The notes under the pieces are model-generated. The model saw nothing but the letters and a program-made list of their open reading frames with translations, had not been told where the DNA came from and searched no databases. 64,000 nt of DNA from Paracoccaceae bacterium (GTDB lineage: Bacteria > Pseudomonadota > Alphaproteobacteria > Rhodobacterales > Rhodobacteraceae): NCBI GenBank assembly GCA_024742455.1, contig JANSYL010000003.1, positions 186,001 through 250,000 of the forward strand, in the 5' to 3' direction. Below are positions 1 to 9,512 of the stretch, one piece after another. Every line of letters begins with the position of its first letter. Position 1 is the first letter of the stretch. The translations under genes and the position numbers were made by a program.

Positions 1-701
1 AGGATCGGACGATAGGCCTCGCGCCGTTCATGCAGCGCAAGCGCATGGCGCGCCACCTCGGTCGAGGCGCCAAGCTCGTGGTCGTGATAGGGGTGCGGGT
101 CCCCCGCGAAGCGCCACAGGATCGGCCAGCGGATGCCCAAGGCGCGCACCGTGTCATAGACCCCGAGAAAGGCGATCGGCACATGCGAATGGCACAAGGC
201 ATCGCGCAGGGCACGGGCGCGGGGCCCGGTCGGATCGGTCCGGTAATGTTCATAGACCCGGTCCAGCGTGTCTTCGTCGATCTGGGCGGCACGCAGCAGC
301 CCCATCTTGTCGATCAGCCCGGCCAGCGACCGCACCGCATAGGCGCCCCGCGAATACCCCACCAGGTAAATCCGGTCGCCGGGCCGGTAATTGCGGGCAA
401 GAAACAGGTAGGCGCGCTTGATCTGGCGGTTGATCCCGATCCCCGCCATCACCTCATGCGCGCGCTTCAGGCCGCGCCACTGGATGCCGGGTTCGTAATA
501 GACGGTGACCGGCGCATCCGGCGGCAGGTCCATCAGCAACCGGTATGTCAGCCCGATATTGGTCTCATAGCCCGGGGCGAGCGATGACATCGTGCCGTCG
601 AGCAGGATAACATGGTCGCGCCGTTCGGGCGCTGTCGGCGCAGTGGGCGGCGGTGACCGAAACCCCGTAATCCGTCGCCATATCCGGCTATTCCGCCGCA
701 A
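1..701 (-). CDS. DUF2235 alpha/beta-hydrolase domain protein (3' end outside window)
   Basis: The frame reads through to the window edge, so the C-terminus is missing. Early residues contain [10 protein letters not shown], followed by a tract with [15 protein letters not shown], the G-x-S-x-G nucleophile elbow typical of DUF2235 (Tle1-like phospholipase fold) proteins. Further on is [15 protein letters not shown], also typical of the family. No signal peptide is visible, so a cytoplasmic or peripheral location is likely. The best start is a TTG at 701: AGGAGG lies at 711-716 with a 9-base spacer, and no in-frame ATG precedes the DGT motif. That start lies inside the last codons of the upstream CoxL-like gene, suggesting translational coupling. 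The substrate is unknown. The family is clear; the start is inferred. Confidence 0.8.
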   Translation of the reverse strand, partial: MRRNSRIWRRITGFRSPPPTAPTAPERRDHVILLDGTMSSLAPGYETNIGLTYRLLMDLPPDAPVTVYYEPGIQWRGLKRAHEVMAGIGINRQIKRAYLFLARNYRPGDRIYLVGYSRGAYAVRSLAGLIDKMGLLRAAQIDEDTLDRVYEHYRTDPTGPRARALRDALCHSHVPIAFLGVYDTVRALGIRWPILWRFAGDPHPYHDHELGASTEVARHALALHERREAYRPI

Positions 702-2985
702 TCGCCTCCGCCTCCTGCAGCATCTGCCAGACCCGCGACGGGGTGAAGGGCATGTCGACCTGCCGGATGCCGAGCGGCCAGACCGCATCCTGCACCGCGT
801 TGGCGACGGCGGCCAGGGCACCCACGGTGCCCGCCTCGCCACAACCCTTCATGCCGAGCGGGTTGGCCGTGGAGGGCACCGGTTCGGTGTAGAAGGCCAC
901 GAACGGCGTATCGTCGGCGCGCGGCATCCCGTAATCCATGAAGGTCGCGGTCAGAAGCTGCCCGTCCGCGTCATAGACCACATGTTCCGTGATCGCCTGA
1001 CCGATCCCCTGCGCGACCCCGCCATGCACCTGCCCTTCGGCCAGCATCGGGTTCATCAGGTTGCCGAAATCATCGACCACCGTGTAGCGCACCACCCGCG
1101 TCACGCCGGTTTCGCGGTCGATCTCGACCTCGGCGATATGGCAGCCATTGGGATAGGACCGGCCCGGCAGGGTGATGCATTTGCTGGCCGTGGCAAGCTC
1201 GGCCCGGCCCGCCTCACGCGCCTTGGCGGCGGCTTCCAGAAGCGTGACGACAACATTCGAGCCGGGCGAACGAAACACGCCTTCCCCTGCGTCAAAGCTG
1301 ATGTCACGGACGTCCATCCTGTCCTCCAGGAACCCGGCGAGTTGCGACATAAGCACCCCGGCCGTTTCCCCAATCGCCATTCCCTGAACCGTGACCGAAC
1401 GTGATCCGCCCGTGCCGCCGCCGGTCGCGATCCTGTCGCTGTCGCCCTGGACGATGGTGATCGCATCGAGCGGCAGGCCGGTCTGGTCGTGGATCATCTG
1501 GGCATAGACCGTTTCATGTCCCTGACCGTTCGACTGCGTGCCGACATAGAGCGTGGCCCCGGTTTCGGTGATCTCGATGGTCGCGGTTTCATCCGGGCTG
1601 CCGAGGATCGACTCGATGTAATAACAAAGCCCCAGGCCGCGCAGCTTGCCCCCGGCCTCCGACGCCGCCCGGCGCGCGGCGAAACCGGCAAGGTCGGCCT
1701 CCTCCGCGCCACGGTCGAGCACGCGGGGAAAGTCACCGACATCGTAAAGCTCGCCAGTGGCCGATTTGTAGGGAAACTGCCCCGGCTTGATGAAATTCCG
1801 CCGCCGCAGCTCGAACGGGTCGACCCCGAGCGTACGCGCGGCATGGTCCATTGCCCGTTCCAGTGCATAGATCGCCTCGGGCCGCCCGGCGCCGCGATAG
1901 GCGTCGACCTGGGTGGTGTTGGTGAAGATGCCCCGGTTGCGGAAGAACGCGGTCTGCAGGTCATAGGTGCCGGTCAGAACCTTGGAAAACAGGCTCGACT
2001 GGATGTTCTGGCCGAATTGCGAATTGTAGGCTCCGAGGTTCGATATGCTGTCGACCTCATAGGCCACCAGCCTGAAATCGGCATCGAAGCCAAGGGTCGT
2101 CGTCACGTGCAGATCGCGCCCGGCATTGTCCGACAGCATCGCCTCGGTCCGCTCCGACATCCAGCGCACCGGTGCGTTCAGCGTTTTTGCGGCCAGCGCG
2201 GCCAGGAAGTATTCCGGATAGCCCATCGCCTTCATGCCGAAACCGCCGCCGACGTCGGGGTTGGTGACGCGGATCATGTCCTCGCCGACGCCGAACCATT
2301 TGACCAGGTCGCCCTTCATCCCCCAGACGCCCTGCCCGTTGATCGCGACGTGAACCCGGTCTCCGTCCATTTCGGCGAAACAGCCGCGCGGCTCCATCGA
2401 ATTGGCGATGATGCGGTTGTCATAGGTCGTCAAGGTGACGACATGCGCGGCCCGGGTCATGGCATCCCGTGTCGCCTCGGCATCGCCGATGGCCCAGTCA
2501 TAGGCGACATTGTCGGGCGCGGCGTCATGGACCGAGCTGCCGCCGGGCGCGACATCGATCTTGCCGTCCAGATCGTCGATTTCCAGCCCGATCAGTTCGG
2601 CGGCGTCTTTCGCAGCGGCCTTGGTGTCGGCCACGATGAACGCCACCGGTTCACCCACGAACCGGACCCGCCCCTCGGCCAGGATCGGGCGCGGCGGCGC
2701 CGCCCCCCTGCTGCCGTCCTGGTTGTTGACGATCACCGCGCGCATGGCGTTCTTGAGCCCCTGTGCGGCCAGGTCGGCGGCGGTCAGGATCAGACGTACA
2801 CCGGGCGCTTCGGCGGCCTCGGTGATATCCAGACCAGTGATCTCGCCATGCGCCACCATGCTGCGCAGCACATAGGCATGCAGCGCCCCCTCGGGGACGA
2901 TATCGTCGATATAGCGCCCCTTGCCGGTCAGAAACCGGCTGTCTTCGAGGCGGCGGATCGGCTGGCTGGTTCCGAATTTCTGCAT
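688..2985 (-). CDS. Xanthine dehydrogenase family molybdopterin-binding subunit (form-II CoxL-like)
   Basis: This 765-residue protein matches the large, molybdopterin-binding subunit of the xanthine oxidase/CO dehydrogenase superfamily. The N-terminus ([18 protein letters not shown]) is the typical CoxL entry. VGGGFGMK follows mid-protein, AYRGAGR lies near residue 360, and GCGEAGT near the C-terminus carries the conserved catalytic glutamate. AYRGAGR is the form-II signature; genuine form-I CO dehydrogenases carry AYRCSFR, so CO oxidation should not be assumed. The ATG at 2985 is chosen because homology begins at [12 protein letters not shown]; an upstream in-frame extension to 3087 looks non-coding. 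The FAD (CoxM) and 2Fe-2S (CoxS) subunits are not adjacent upstream; downstream genes lie outside the window. The substrate is unknown. Confidence 0.88.
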   Translation of the reverse strand: MQKFGTSQPIRRLEDSRFLTGKGRYIDDIVPEGALHAYVLRSMVAHGEITGLDITEAAEAPGVRLILTAADLAAQGLKNAMRAVIVNNQDGSRGAAPPRPILAEGRVRFVGEPVAFIVADTKAAAKDAAELIGLEIDDLDGKIDVAPGGSSVHDAAPDNVAYDWAIGDAEATRDAMTRAAHVVTLTTYDNRIIANSMEPRGCFAEMDGDRVHVAINGQGVWGMKGDLVKWFGVGEDMIRVTNPDVGGGFGMKAMGYPEYFLAALAAKTLNAPVRWMSERTEAMLSDNAGRDLHVTTTLGFDADFRLVAYEVDSISNLGAYNSQFGQNIQSSLFSKVLTGTYDLQTAFFRNRGIFTNTTQVDAYRGAGRPEAIYALERAMDHAARTLGVDPFELRRRNFIKPGQFPYKSATGELYDVGDFPRVLDRGAEEADLAGFAARRAASEAGGKLRGLGLCYYIESILGSPDETATIEITETGATLYVGTQSNGQGHETVYAQMIHDQTGLPLDAITIVQGDSDRIATGGGTGGSRSVTVQGMAIGETAGVLMSQLAGFLEDRMDVRDISFDAGEGVFRSPGSNVVVTLLEAAAKAREAGRAELATASKCITLPGRSYPNGCHIAEVEIDRETGVTRVVRYTVVDDFGNLMNPMLAEGQVHGGVAQGIGQAITEHVVYDADGQLLTATFMDYGMPRADDTPFVAFYTEPVPSTANPLGMKGCGEAGTVGALAAVANAVQDAVWPLGIRQVDMPFTPSRVWQMLQEAEAIAAE

Positions 2986-3076
2986 CTGGCGTGCCCGTCC
3001 TGTCCCTGTCGGTGTCCCCGGCGACTTTAGGTGGGGCTGGCGCGCTGTCCAGCCGCGCGGGGCAAGGTTTTGCGCT

Positions 3077-5251
3077 TTAGTCGGCAATCAGGGCGATGTG
3101 CGCCGGTCCCGTGATCAAATGCCCGATGATCGCCGCATCATGGCCCAGCGCCCGTATACTGCCGACCAGCCCGGGGGCCGCGCCTTCGGGCACGGCGGCA
3201 AGCAGCCCGCCGCAGGTTTGCGGATCGTGCAAAAGCATCGCCCGGGCGTCGTCGATCCGGTCGATCTGTCCTGCCATGGCGGTTTGGTTGTCTGCATGAA
3301 GGCTGGACCTGACGCCCGCTTCGGCCAGCTTCAGCGCGGCGGGCAGGACCGGTACGGCCCCCAGAATGATCTCCGCCCCCAGCCCCGAGGCCCGGCACAT
3401 CGCCCCGAGATGCCCGGCAAGGCCGAAGCCGGTGACATCCGTCATCGCATGGGCGGCGGGGGCCAGAAGGCGGGCGGCGTCGGCTTGCGGGGTGGTCATC
3501 ATCGTCCAGACCCAGGCCACATCGTCGCCTGCGGCGCGGCCCTGCATCTCGGCGGCAAGAACCGTGCCGATGCCAAGGGGCCGGGTCAGGATCAGGGCAT
3601 CGCCCGGCCTGGCCCCGTCCAGCCCGATCGGAGCGCCGTCAACCGCGCCCATCACGGTGAACCCCACCACCGCCTCGGCCCCCATCGAGGAATGGCCGCC
3701 GATGATCTGCACGCCCTCGGCCGCGAAAACATCGCGCGCGGCCTCCATCATCTCGGCCATGGTCCGGGCCTGCAGCTCAGGCGACAGGCGTGGCAGGATG
3801 ATCTGGGCCAGCGCGGTTTCGGGCCTCGCCCCCATCGCCCAGAGATCGCCCATCGCGTGCAGCGCTGCGGCGCGGGCCACCAGAACCGGGTCGTCGGCGA
3901 AAGCGCGGATATGATCGGTGCTGACCGCCTGTCGCGTGCCGCCGATACTGAGCACGGCGGCATCGTCACCGATCCCGGTCATCACGTCCCCTCGCGCCGG
4001 GGACAGGGTCGTCAGCGGCGCCAGGGCCGCCGCCCCCAGTTTGGCACCGCACCCGCCGCAAGGCGCGGGTCCGTCAAGCAATGTCGCCAGCCCGCTGGCC
4101 GCCGGGTGCGGGAGGGCGCGGACCGGGGGCTGCGGCAGATCGCGGAACCGGTCCATGAAGCCCTGGTCGATCCGGTTCTTCCAGCGCCACATGGCGGGCC
4201 CCGACAGGGCGATCCCGGACTTTTCGGCCAGCGCGGATTTCCGGCCCAGCGAGATGAGCTTCAGGAAATCCTTCTGCGGGCGGAAGGTTTTGCGCGGCCC
4301 GCCCGCCACCTCCGCCCGCAGGTTGTGAAACAGGATCGGCGCGGCGCGCACGGCGTAAACGCCCGCCTTCGGGCGCGGCGCATGGGTCAGGTGCACGCAA
4401 TCGCCCGCACCGTAAATCGTCGGGTGCGAGACCGAGCGCAGGGTGGCGTCCACCGATACATAGCCGCGTTCGATCGCCAGTCCCGTCTCGGCCAGCCATG
4501 GATGCGGCACCGCCCCGGCGGCTCCGATGATGAAATCAGCCTCCACCATCCGCCCGGTTTCCAGCAGGACGCCCCCCGCGCGCACCTCGGCCACCGGCGT
4601 GTCAGCCATCGCGGCAATGCCGTGATCGGCCATCGCGGCCATCAAGCGGCGCTGCACGGCGGGGGACGCCGCGCCAAGGACCTGTCCCCGGTCGATCACG
4701 GTGACCGAGGCATCGCGGCCCAGCGTCTTCATCCGGTGCGCACAGGCCAGCGCCAGTTCCGCGCCCACAACTCCGCCCCCGATGACCGCGATCCGGGCCG
4801 CGCCATGGCCGGCGCAGAACTCCTCCCACCGGCGGGCGAAGGTTTCCAGCGGCTTGGCCGGGGTCGCGTGATCGGCAAAGCCCGGCAGCGCATCCATCCG
4901 CGAGGTGATGCCGACATCGAGCGAGGCGATGTCATAGGCGATCGGCGCGCGCCCCGGCACATGCAGGCGCTGCGCCTGCAGATCGATGCCCTCGACCGCG
5001 CCCAGAACGATCCGCGCCCCGGCAAAACGGGCCAGCCGCACCAGGTCGATTTCCAGCGCGGCGCGGTCGTAATGGCCCGCGATATGGCCCGGCAGCATGC
5101 CGGAATAGGGGGCGGTCGGCCCCGGATTGATCAGCGTCAGCCGCACGCCCGCCACCGGTTTCATCCCCCAGGACCGTAGCACCAGCGCGTGGGTATGGCC
5201 CCCGCCGACGAAGACGAGGTCCCTGATCCGGGGCAGGTCGGGTCGGTGCAT
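3077..5251 (-). CDS. selD: Selenide, water dikinase SelD with N-terminal FAD/NAD oxidoreductase domain
   Basis: This 724-residue fusion has two parts. Residues 1 to about 370 form a pyridine-nucleotide-disulfide-type flavoprotein: an LVFVGGGHTH Rossmann motif at the N-terminus, VIGGGVVGAELAL mid-domain, and GAGDCVHL before the linker. From about residue 390 it is SelD: GGCGAKLG carries the catalytic Cys with Lys three residues later, and GIGDDAAVL begins the ATP-binding part. SelD makes selenophosphate from selenide and ATP. The fusion is known in several bacteria, where the flavoprotein part is thought to help supply reduced selenium. The catalytic residue is Cys, not selenocysteine. The gene sits 11 bp downstream of hrpB. 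Neither selA nor the tRNA 2-selenouridine synthase is in this window, so the end product cannot be decided here. Confidence 0.93.
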   Translation of the reverse strand: MHRPDLPRIRDLVFVGGGHTHALVLRSWGMKPVAGVRLTLINPGPTAPYSGMLPGHIAGHYDRAALEIDLVRLARFAGARIVLGAVEGIDLQAQRLHVPGRAPIAYDIASLDVGITSRMDALPGFADHATPAKPLETFARRWEEFCAGHGAARIAVIGGGVVGAELALACAHRMKTLGRDASVTVIDRGQVLGAASPAVQRRLMAAMADHGIAAMADTPVAEVRAGGVLLETGRMVEADFIIGAAGAVPHPWLAETGLAIERGYVSVDATLRSVSHPTIYGAGDCVHLTHAPRPKAGVYAVRAAPILFHNLRAEVAGGPRKTFRPQKDFLKLISLGRKSALAEKSGIALSGPAMWRWKNRIDQGFMDRFRDLPQPPVRALPHPAASGLATLLDGPAPCGGCGAKLGAAALAPLTTLSPARGDVMTGIGDDAAVLSIGGTRQAVSTDHIRAFADDPVLVARAAALHAMGDLWAMGARPETALAQIILPRLSPELQARTMAEMMEAARDVFAAEGVQIIGGHSSMGAEAVVGFTVMGAVDGAPIGLDGARPGDALILTRPLGIGTVLAAEMQGRAAGDDVAWVWTMMTTPQADAARLLAPAAHAMTDVTGFGLAGHLGAMCRASGLGAEIILGAVPVLPAALKLAEAGVRSSLHADNQTAMAGQIDRIDDARAMLLHDPQTCGGLLAAVPEGAAPGLVGSIRALGHDAAIIGHLITGPAHIALIAD

Positions 5252-5262
5252 CTGGGTGTCCT

Positions 5263-7674
5263 TCAGCGGCGGCGCGCGGCGGTGGTGCGCAGGGTCGGGT
5301 CGGCCACGGTCGGGTCTTCGGGCCAGGGGTGTTTCGGATAGCGGCCGCGCATGTCCTTGCGCACCTCCGCGTAACTGCCCGCCCAGAACCCCGGCAGGTC
5401 ATCGGTGACATGCACGGGCCTGCCCGCAGGCGACAAGAGCGTGAACTTCAAAGGCGTGTGATCGGGGCCGATGGTGGGGTTGGTGGTGGTGCCGAACACC
5501 TCCTGCAGGCGCAGGGCCACCTCGGGCACATCCCCGGCATAATCGATGGCGATTCTGCGGCTCAGGGGGCTTGTCCAATGGGCCGGTGCCAGCCGGTCGA
5601 CCTCGGCCATGTCCTCCCATGTAAGCCAGGCGCGCAGCGCGTCCGCCGGGTCGAACCGGCCAAGGTCGTCGGCGCTGCGCAGCCCCGACAGGTAGGGCGC
5701 AAGCCAATCCTCCATGGCATCGGTCAAAGCGGAATCGGATACATCCCTGACCCCCGACGCCGCGATCCGCGCGCGCAGCAGGCGGGCGGGTTTTGACCAG
5801 TTGAGCGTCTCGAGCCCGATATCCCGCAGACCCTCGAGCAGGGCCGCGAGGACGGTCGCCTCCGGCGCATCGCGCCAGATCCTGTCATCCAGAACCAGCG
5901 CGCCGAAGATCTCCTGCCGCCGTGCCTCGACCCGCCGGGTTCGCCGCGACCACGCGCAACTGTCGACCCAGGTGATGCGGTCGGCGTAGAGCGCCCTGAG
6001 CTCGGCCTCGGTGATCGGGTTCCCCTGCCGGATGCGGGCCTCGCGCCGGTCGCCGTCAAGATCGGTGACGACCAGAAGGCGCTGACCGGACAGGGCATCG
6101 CCCTCGTCAAGATAGGCGCCTTTCCCCCCCGACAGCACGTAGCGGGGTGCGTCGCCCGGGCGGCGCAGCGCCACCCGGTCGGGATAGGCGAGTGCCGCCT
6201 GTGCGCCGAGGCTGCGGGCCGGGCCCCTGGCGAAGGGTTTCAGCCGTTTCACCTCCTGCCGGATGCGGGCCAGGGCGGGGCGATGGGCGTCACCCGGTGC
6301 CTCGCCGGCAATCGCACGCAACCGCAGGCCAAGGTCGGCCCCCGCGCCGCGCAACGGGTCGCGGTCCGACAGCAGGGCGGCGAGGGGCGCAGCACCGGCA
6401 TCACAACGGGACAGCATATGCGCAAGGCGCGGGTGCAGCGGCATCCGCGCCAGATCGCGCCCATGCCCGGTGATCAGCCCCTTGTCATCCAGCGCGCCCA
6501 GATCGCGCAGCAGGGCGCGGGCCTGTTCCAATGCCGCATCTGGCGGCGGGGTCAGAAAGGCCAGCCCCTCGGCCCCGCCCCACAAGGCCAGTTCCAGCGC
6601 CAGCCGCGTCAGGTCGGCCGATGCGATCTCGGGTGGGGGAAAGGCGGGCAGGGCGCCTTCGCCCCCCTTTGTCCACATCCGGTAACAGACGCCCGGTGCA
6701 ACCCGTCCGGCACGTCCGCGCCGCTGATCAGCCTCCGCCCGGCTGACGGGTTCGGTCACCAGCCGTGTCATGCCCGAAGACGGGTCGAACCGCGCCCGCC
6801 GCGCCCGGCCCGCATCCACCACCATCCGCACCCCTTCGATGGTCAGCGAGGTTTCCGCGATGGCGGTGGCCAGCACCAGTTTCCGCCCGTCTCTGGCCGG
6901 TGCGATCGCCGCCCGCTGCGCCGCGATGGGCATGGCCCCGAACAGGCTGTGCAGTGTGACGTCCCCGGGCAGGCGATGTTCAAGCGCTGCCGCCGTGCGC
7001 CGGATTTCGCCCTCGCCCGGCAGGAACACCAATCCATCCCCGGGATGCGCAGCCAACGCGGCAAGCACCTGATCGGCCACCGCGTGTTCAAGCCGGACAT
7101 CCTTGCCGATTGGTGTGACCAGGTAATGCGTCTCCACCTCAAAGGACCGCCCTTCCGAGGTGATCAGCGGGGCATCATCGAGCAATCGGGCGACCGGCTC
7201 GGCGTCAAGCGTGGCCGACATCACCAGCACGGCCAGATCCGGGCGCAGGGCCTGACGCGCCTCCCATGCCAGGGCAAGGCCCAGGTCAGCCTGCAAGGCG
7301 CGTTCGTGAAATTCGTCGAAAATCACCAGGTCGATCCCGGGAAGGTCCGGGTCGGACTGGATCATCCGGGTAAAAATCCCCTCGGTCACCACCTCGATGC
7401 GCGTGTCGGGCGAGGTTACGGTCTCTCCCCGCATCCGGTAGCCCACGGTCTGCCCGACATCCTCGCCAAGGGTGTCGGCCATCCGTTCCGCTGCCGCGCG
7501 GGTGGCAAGGCGGCGGGGCTCCAGCATGACGATGCGGCCCGCGACATCCTCAAGCAGGGCCACAGGCACACCTGTCGTCTTGCCCGCGCCGGGCGGGGCC
7601 TGCAGCACGGCGCGCCCCGCCTCACGCAAGGCGCGGCGCAGCGCGGGCAGGATCGGGGTAATGGGAAGTGTCAA
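5263..7674 (-). CDS. hrpB: ATP-dependent helicase HrpB
   Basis: This 803-residue DEAH-family superfamily-2 helicase has Walker A APPGAGKTT at residues 26-34, DEFHER at 120-125, SAT as motif III, and QRRGRAGR as motif VI, followed by the HA2 and HrpB C-terminal regions. The length is normal for HrpB. The family binds nucleic acid and hydrolyses NTP; its physiological role is poorly defined in most bacteria. The gene lies 8 bp downstream of the DUF3108 gene and 11 bp upstream of selD on the same strand, so the three probably share a transcript, although no functional link is obvious. The ATG at 7674 gives a standard N-terminus. Confidence 0.95.
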   Translation of the reverse strand: MTLPITPILPALRRALREAGRAVLQAPPGAGKTTGVPVALLEDVAGRIVMLEPRRLATRAAAERMADTLGEDVGQTVGYRMRGETVTSPDTRIEVVTEGIFTRMIQSDPDLPGIDLVIFDEFHERALQADLGLALAWEARQALRPDLAVLVMSATLDAEPVARLLDDAPLITSEGRSFEVETHYLVTPIGKDVRLEHAVADQVLAALAAHPGDGLVFLPGEGEIRRTAAALEHRLPGDVTLHSLFGAMPIAAQRAAIAPARDGRKLVLATAIAETSLTIEGVRMVVDAGRARRARFDPSSGMTRLVTEPVSRAEADQRRGRAGRVAPGVCYRMWTKGGEGALPAFPPPEIASADLTRLALELALWGGAEGLAFLTPPPDAALEQARALLRDLGALDDKGLITGHGRDLARMPLHPRLAHMLSRCDAGAAPLAALLSDRDPLRGAGADLGLRLRAIAGEAPGDAHRPALARIRQEVKRLKPFARGPARSLGAQAALAYPDRVALRRPGDAPRYVLSGGKGAYLDEGDALSGQRLLVVTDLDGDRREARIRQGNPITEAELRALYADRITWVDSCAWSRRTRRVEARRQEIFGALVLDDRIWRDAPEATVLAALLEGLRDIGLETLNWSKPARLLRARIAASGVRDVSDSALTDAMEDWLAPYLSGLRSADDLGRFDPADALRAWLTWEDMAEVDRLAPAHWTSPLSRRIAIDYAGDVPEVALRLQEVFGTTTNPTIGPDHTPLKFTLLSPAGRPVHVTDDLPGFWAGSYAEVRKDMRGRYPKHPWPEDPTVADPTLRTTAARRR

Positions 7675-7682
7675 AGGGCCTG

Positions 7683-8393
7683 TCAGTTGCGGCGGGTGAT
7701 CCGTATCGGCCCGAATAGCGAGGTCGCCCGCACCTCTGTCAAGCGCCAGACGCCTTCGGTTTCCGCGTAATGCGCGGTGAAGGGAAAGCTTTGCCGGTCC
7801 GACATCGCCTCGGCGCTGAACCCGTCGAGCCGCCTGTACTCACCCGCGCAGGTGATACCATCGGGCGCCGCCTGTCGCGGTCCCATCGCGAATTGCGACC
7901 GCCGCGCCCCGTCATAGACCTGCACGGTGTAGTCACACAGCATCTCGGCGCGGTCGGCATCGCGCAACAGCCGCCAGAGGGCGGTCAGGGGATCGACGGT
8001 GCCTGCCGCATCGGCAGGTGGCACCGCATAAGGGGCGGGTGCGGGGCTTTGCCGTTCGATCACCGGCATGGGGCCCGCCCAGGACAAGACCACCTCGCTG
8101 GCGCGGTCGCCGGTATCGACATCCTCGCGGTAGCGCGCCGGTCTGAAGTGCGTACCGCTGACACGGCCCTCGGTGCTCAAATCGAACCTGACCCTGGCAA
8201 AGACCTGTACCATCCCCGTGGCCATGACCCGGCCCGCCGCCGCATAGGCATCGGCGGTTTCCCGGCCTGCGACCGTCGCCTCGGCCACCTGAAGACCGCG
8301 AAACCGGATGTCGTAGAGGGTTTCCGCCTGCAGTTCCAACGGCAGCGTTGCAAGCAGGCTCAGCAGGATCGGGACGATGGGTTTGCAGCGCAA
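7683..8393 (-). CDS. DUF3108 domain-containing secreted protein
   Basis: This 236-residue protein begins with a classical Sec signal (MRCKPIVPILLSLLATLPLELQA) ending near residue 23. The mature part (TLYDIRFRGLQVAEATV..., then RPARYREDVDTGDRASEV) matches DUF3108, a beta-rich periplasmic or outer-membrane-associated domain with distant resemblance to lipoprotein-binding folds. The function is unknown. The gene is divergent from meaB with about 100 bp between start codons and is followed after 8 bp by hrpB. The family assignment rests on the overall pattern and is fairly secure. Confidence 0.8.
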   Translation of the reverse strand: MRCKPIVPILLSLLATLPLELQAETLYDIRFRGLQVAEATVAGRETADAYAAAGRVMATGMVQVFARVRFDLSTEGRVSGTHFRPARYREDVDTGDRASEVVLSWAGPMPVIERQSPAPAPYAVPPADAAGTVDPLTALWRLLRDADRAEMLCDYTVQVYDGARRSQFAMGPRQAAPDGITCAGEYRRLDGFSAEAMSDRQSFPFTAHYAETEGVWRLTEVRATSLFGPIRITRRN

Positions 8394-8494
8394 GGCAACG
8401 CTCCGGTCTGGACAGTCGGGCCCCGTTACGGGCAGAACGCAGGGACCCGCGGGGCCCTTGTTCCCGGTGTTTAGGTAGAAAAGACGACCCTTCC

Positions 8495-9478
8495 ATGACG
8501 GTTTCCACGACCATCGCCGCGGATCTTGCGCCTCGCATCCTGGCCGGGGAACGCCGGGCCCTGGCGCGGGCGGTCACGCTGGTGGAAAGCACCCGCGCCG
8601 ACCACCGGGCCGAGGCGACCGCACTGCTGGAGGCGCTGCGCGGCCATGGGCGGCAGGCGCTGAGGATCGGGTTGTCGGGCACACCGGGCGTGGGGAAATC
8701 GACCTTCATCGAAGCCTTCGGGATGGCGCTGGTCGAGGCCGGGATGAAGGTCGCCGTGCTGGCGGTCGATCCATCCTCGACCCGGTCGGGGGGATCGATC
8801 CTGGGCGACAAGACACGGATGGAACGGCTCAGCCGTCACCCGAATGCCTTCATCCGCCCCTCGCCTTCGCTGTCGCATCTGGGGGGCGTGTCGCGGCGCA
8901 CTCGTGAGGCCGTGGCGCTGTGCGAGGCGGCCGATTTCGACGTGGTGCTGATCGAAACCGTGGGCGTCGGCCAGTCCGAGACCATGGTTGCCGAGATGTG
9001 CGATATCTTCGTCCTGCTGCTGGCACCGGCGGGCGGCGATGAATTGCAGGGCGTCAAACGCGGGATCATGGAAATCGCCGACCTGATCCTGGTGAACAAG
9101 GCCGATGGCGACCTGAAACCGGCCGCGATGCGGACCGTTGCGGATTATGCCGGTGCGCTGAAACTGCTGCGCCGCCGCCCCGAGGACCCCGAGGGGTTTC
9201 CCAAGGCGGTGCCGGTGTCGGCGATCACGGGCGACGGTCTGTCTGACGCCTGGGCCGATATGCAGGCGCTCGCCCGGGCGCGCCGCGCAGCCGGGTGGTG
9301 GGACAAACGCCGCGCCGCACAGGCGGTGCACTGGTTTCAGGAGGAGGTGCGCGCGGGAGTTCTAGCGCAGCTTAACGACGCCGATACCCGCCGCCGACTG
9401 CAGACTGCCGCGGCTGATGTCGCGGCTGGAAAGATCAGCCCCGATGCCGCCGCCGCCCGTATTCTCGATGTCTTGTGA
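8495..9478 (+). CDS. meaB: Methylmalonyl-CoA mutase-associated GTPase MeaB
   Basis: This 327-residue G3E-family P-loop GTPase has GTPGVGKST at residues 62-70, VDPSSTRSGGSILGDKTRM (the MeaB/ArgK signature), ETVGVGQSE as the Walker B region, and NKAD for guanine recognition. MeaB proteins gate adenosylcobalamin loading and protect methylmalonyl-CoA mutase from inactivation. The ATG at 8495 is used because the family begins at this point; an upstream in-frame ATG would add about 49 residues of non-homologous sequence. The likely partner, methylmalonyl-CoA mutase, starts about 54 kb away at 62304, so the two are not in one operon. An FkbM methyltransferase gene follows after 34 bp. Confidence 0.95.
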   Translation: MTVSTTIAADLAPRILAGERRALARAVTLVESTRADHRAEATALLEALRGHGRQALRIGLSGTPGVGKSTFIEAFGMALVEAGMKVAVLAVDPSSTRSGGSILGDKTRMERLSRHPNAFIRPSPSLSHLGGVSRRTREAVALCEAADFDVVLIETVGVGQSETMVAEMCDIFVLLLAPAGGDELQGVKRGIMEIADLILVNKADGDLKPAAMRTVADYAGALKLLRRRPEDPEGFPKAVPVSAITGDGLSDAWADMQALARARRAAGWWDKRRAAQAVHWFQEEVRAGVLAQLNDADTRRRLQTAAADVAAGKISPDAAAARILDVL

Positions 9479-9512
9479 GAGTGAAGCGGCGTAACTCACA
9501 GGATGGACTTCA

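Noticed and set aside
688-2985. Bona fide carbon monoxide dehydrogenase
   Set aside because: The active-site motif is AYRGAGR, not AYRCSFR, and the other subunits are not next to it.
1489-3030. A 513-codon open frame on the plus strand opposite the CoxL-like gene
   Set aside because: It is an antisense shadow in high-GC DNA; its translation is rich in Arg, Pro and His and matches no family, while the minus strand shows clear molybdenum hydroxylase motifs.
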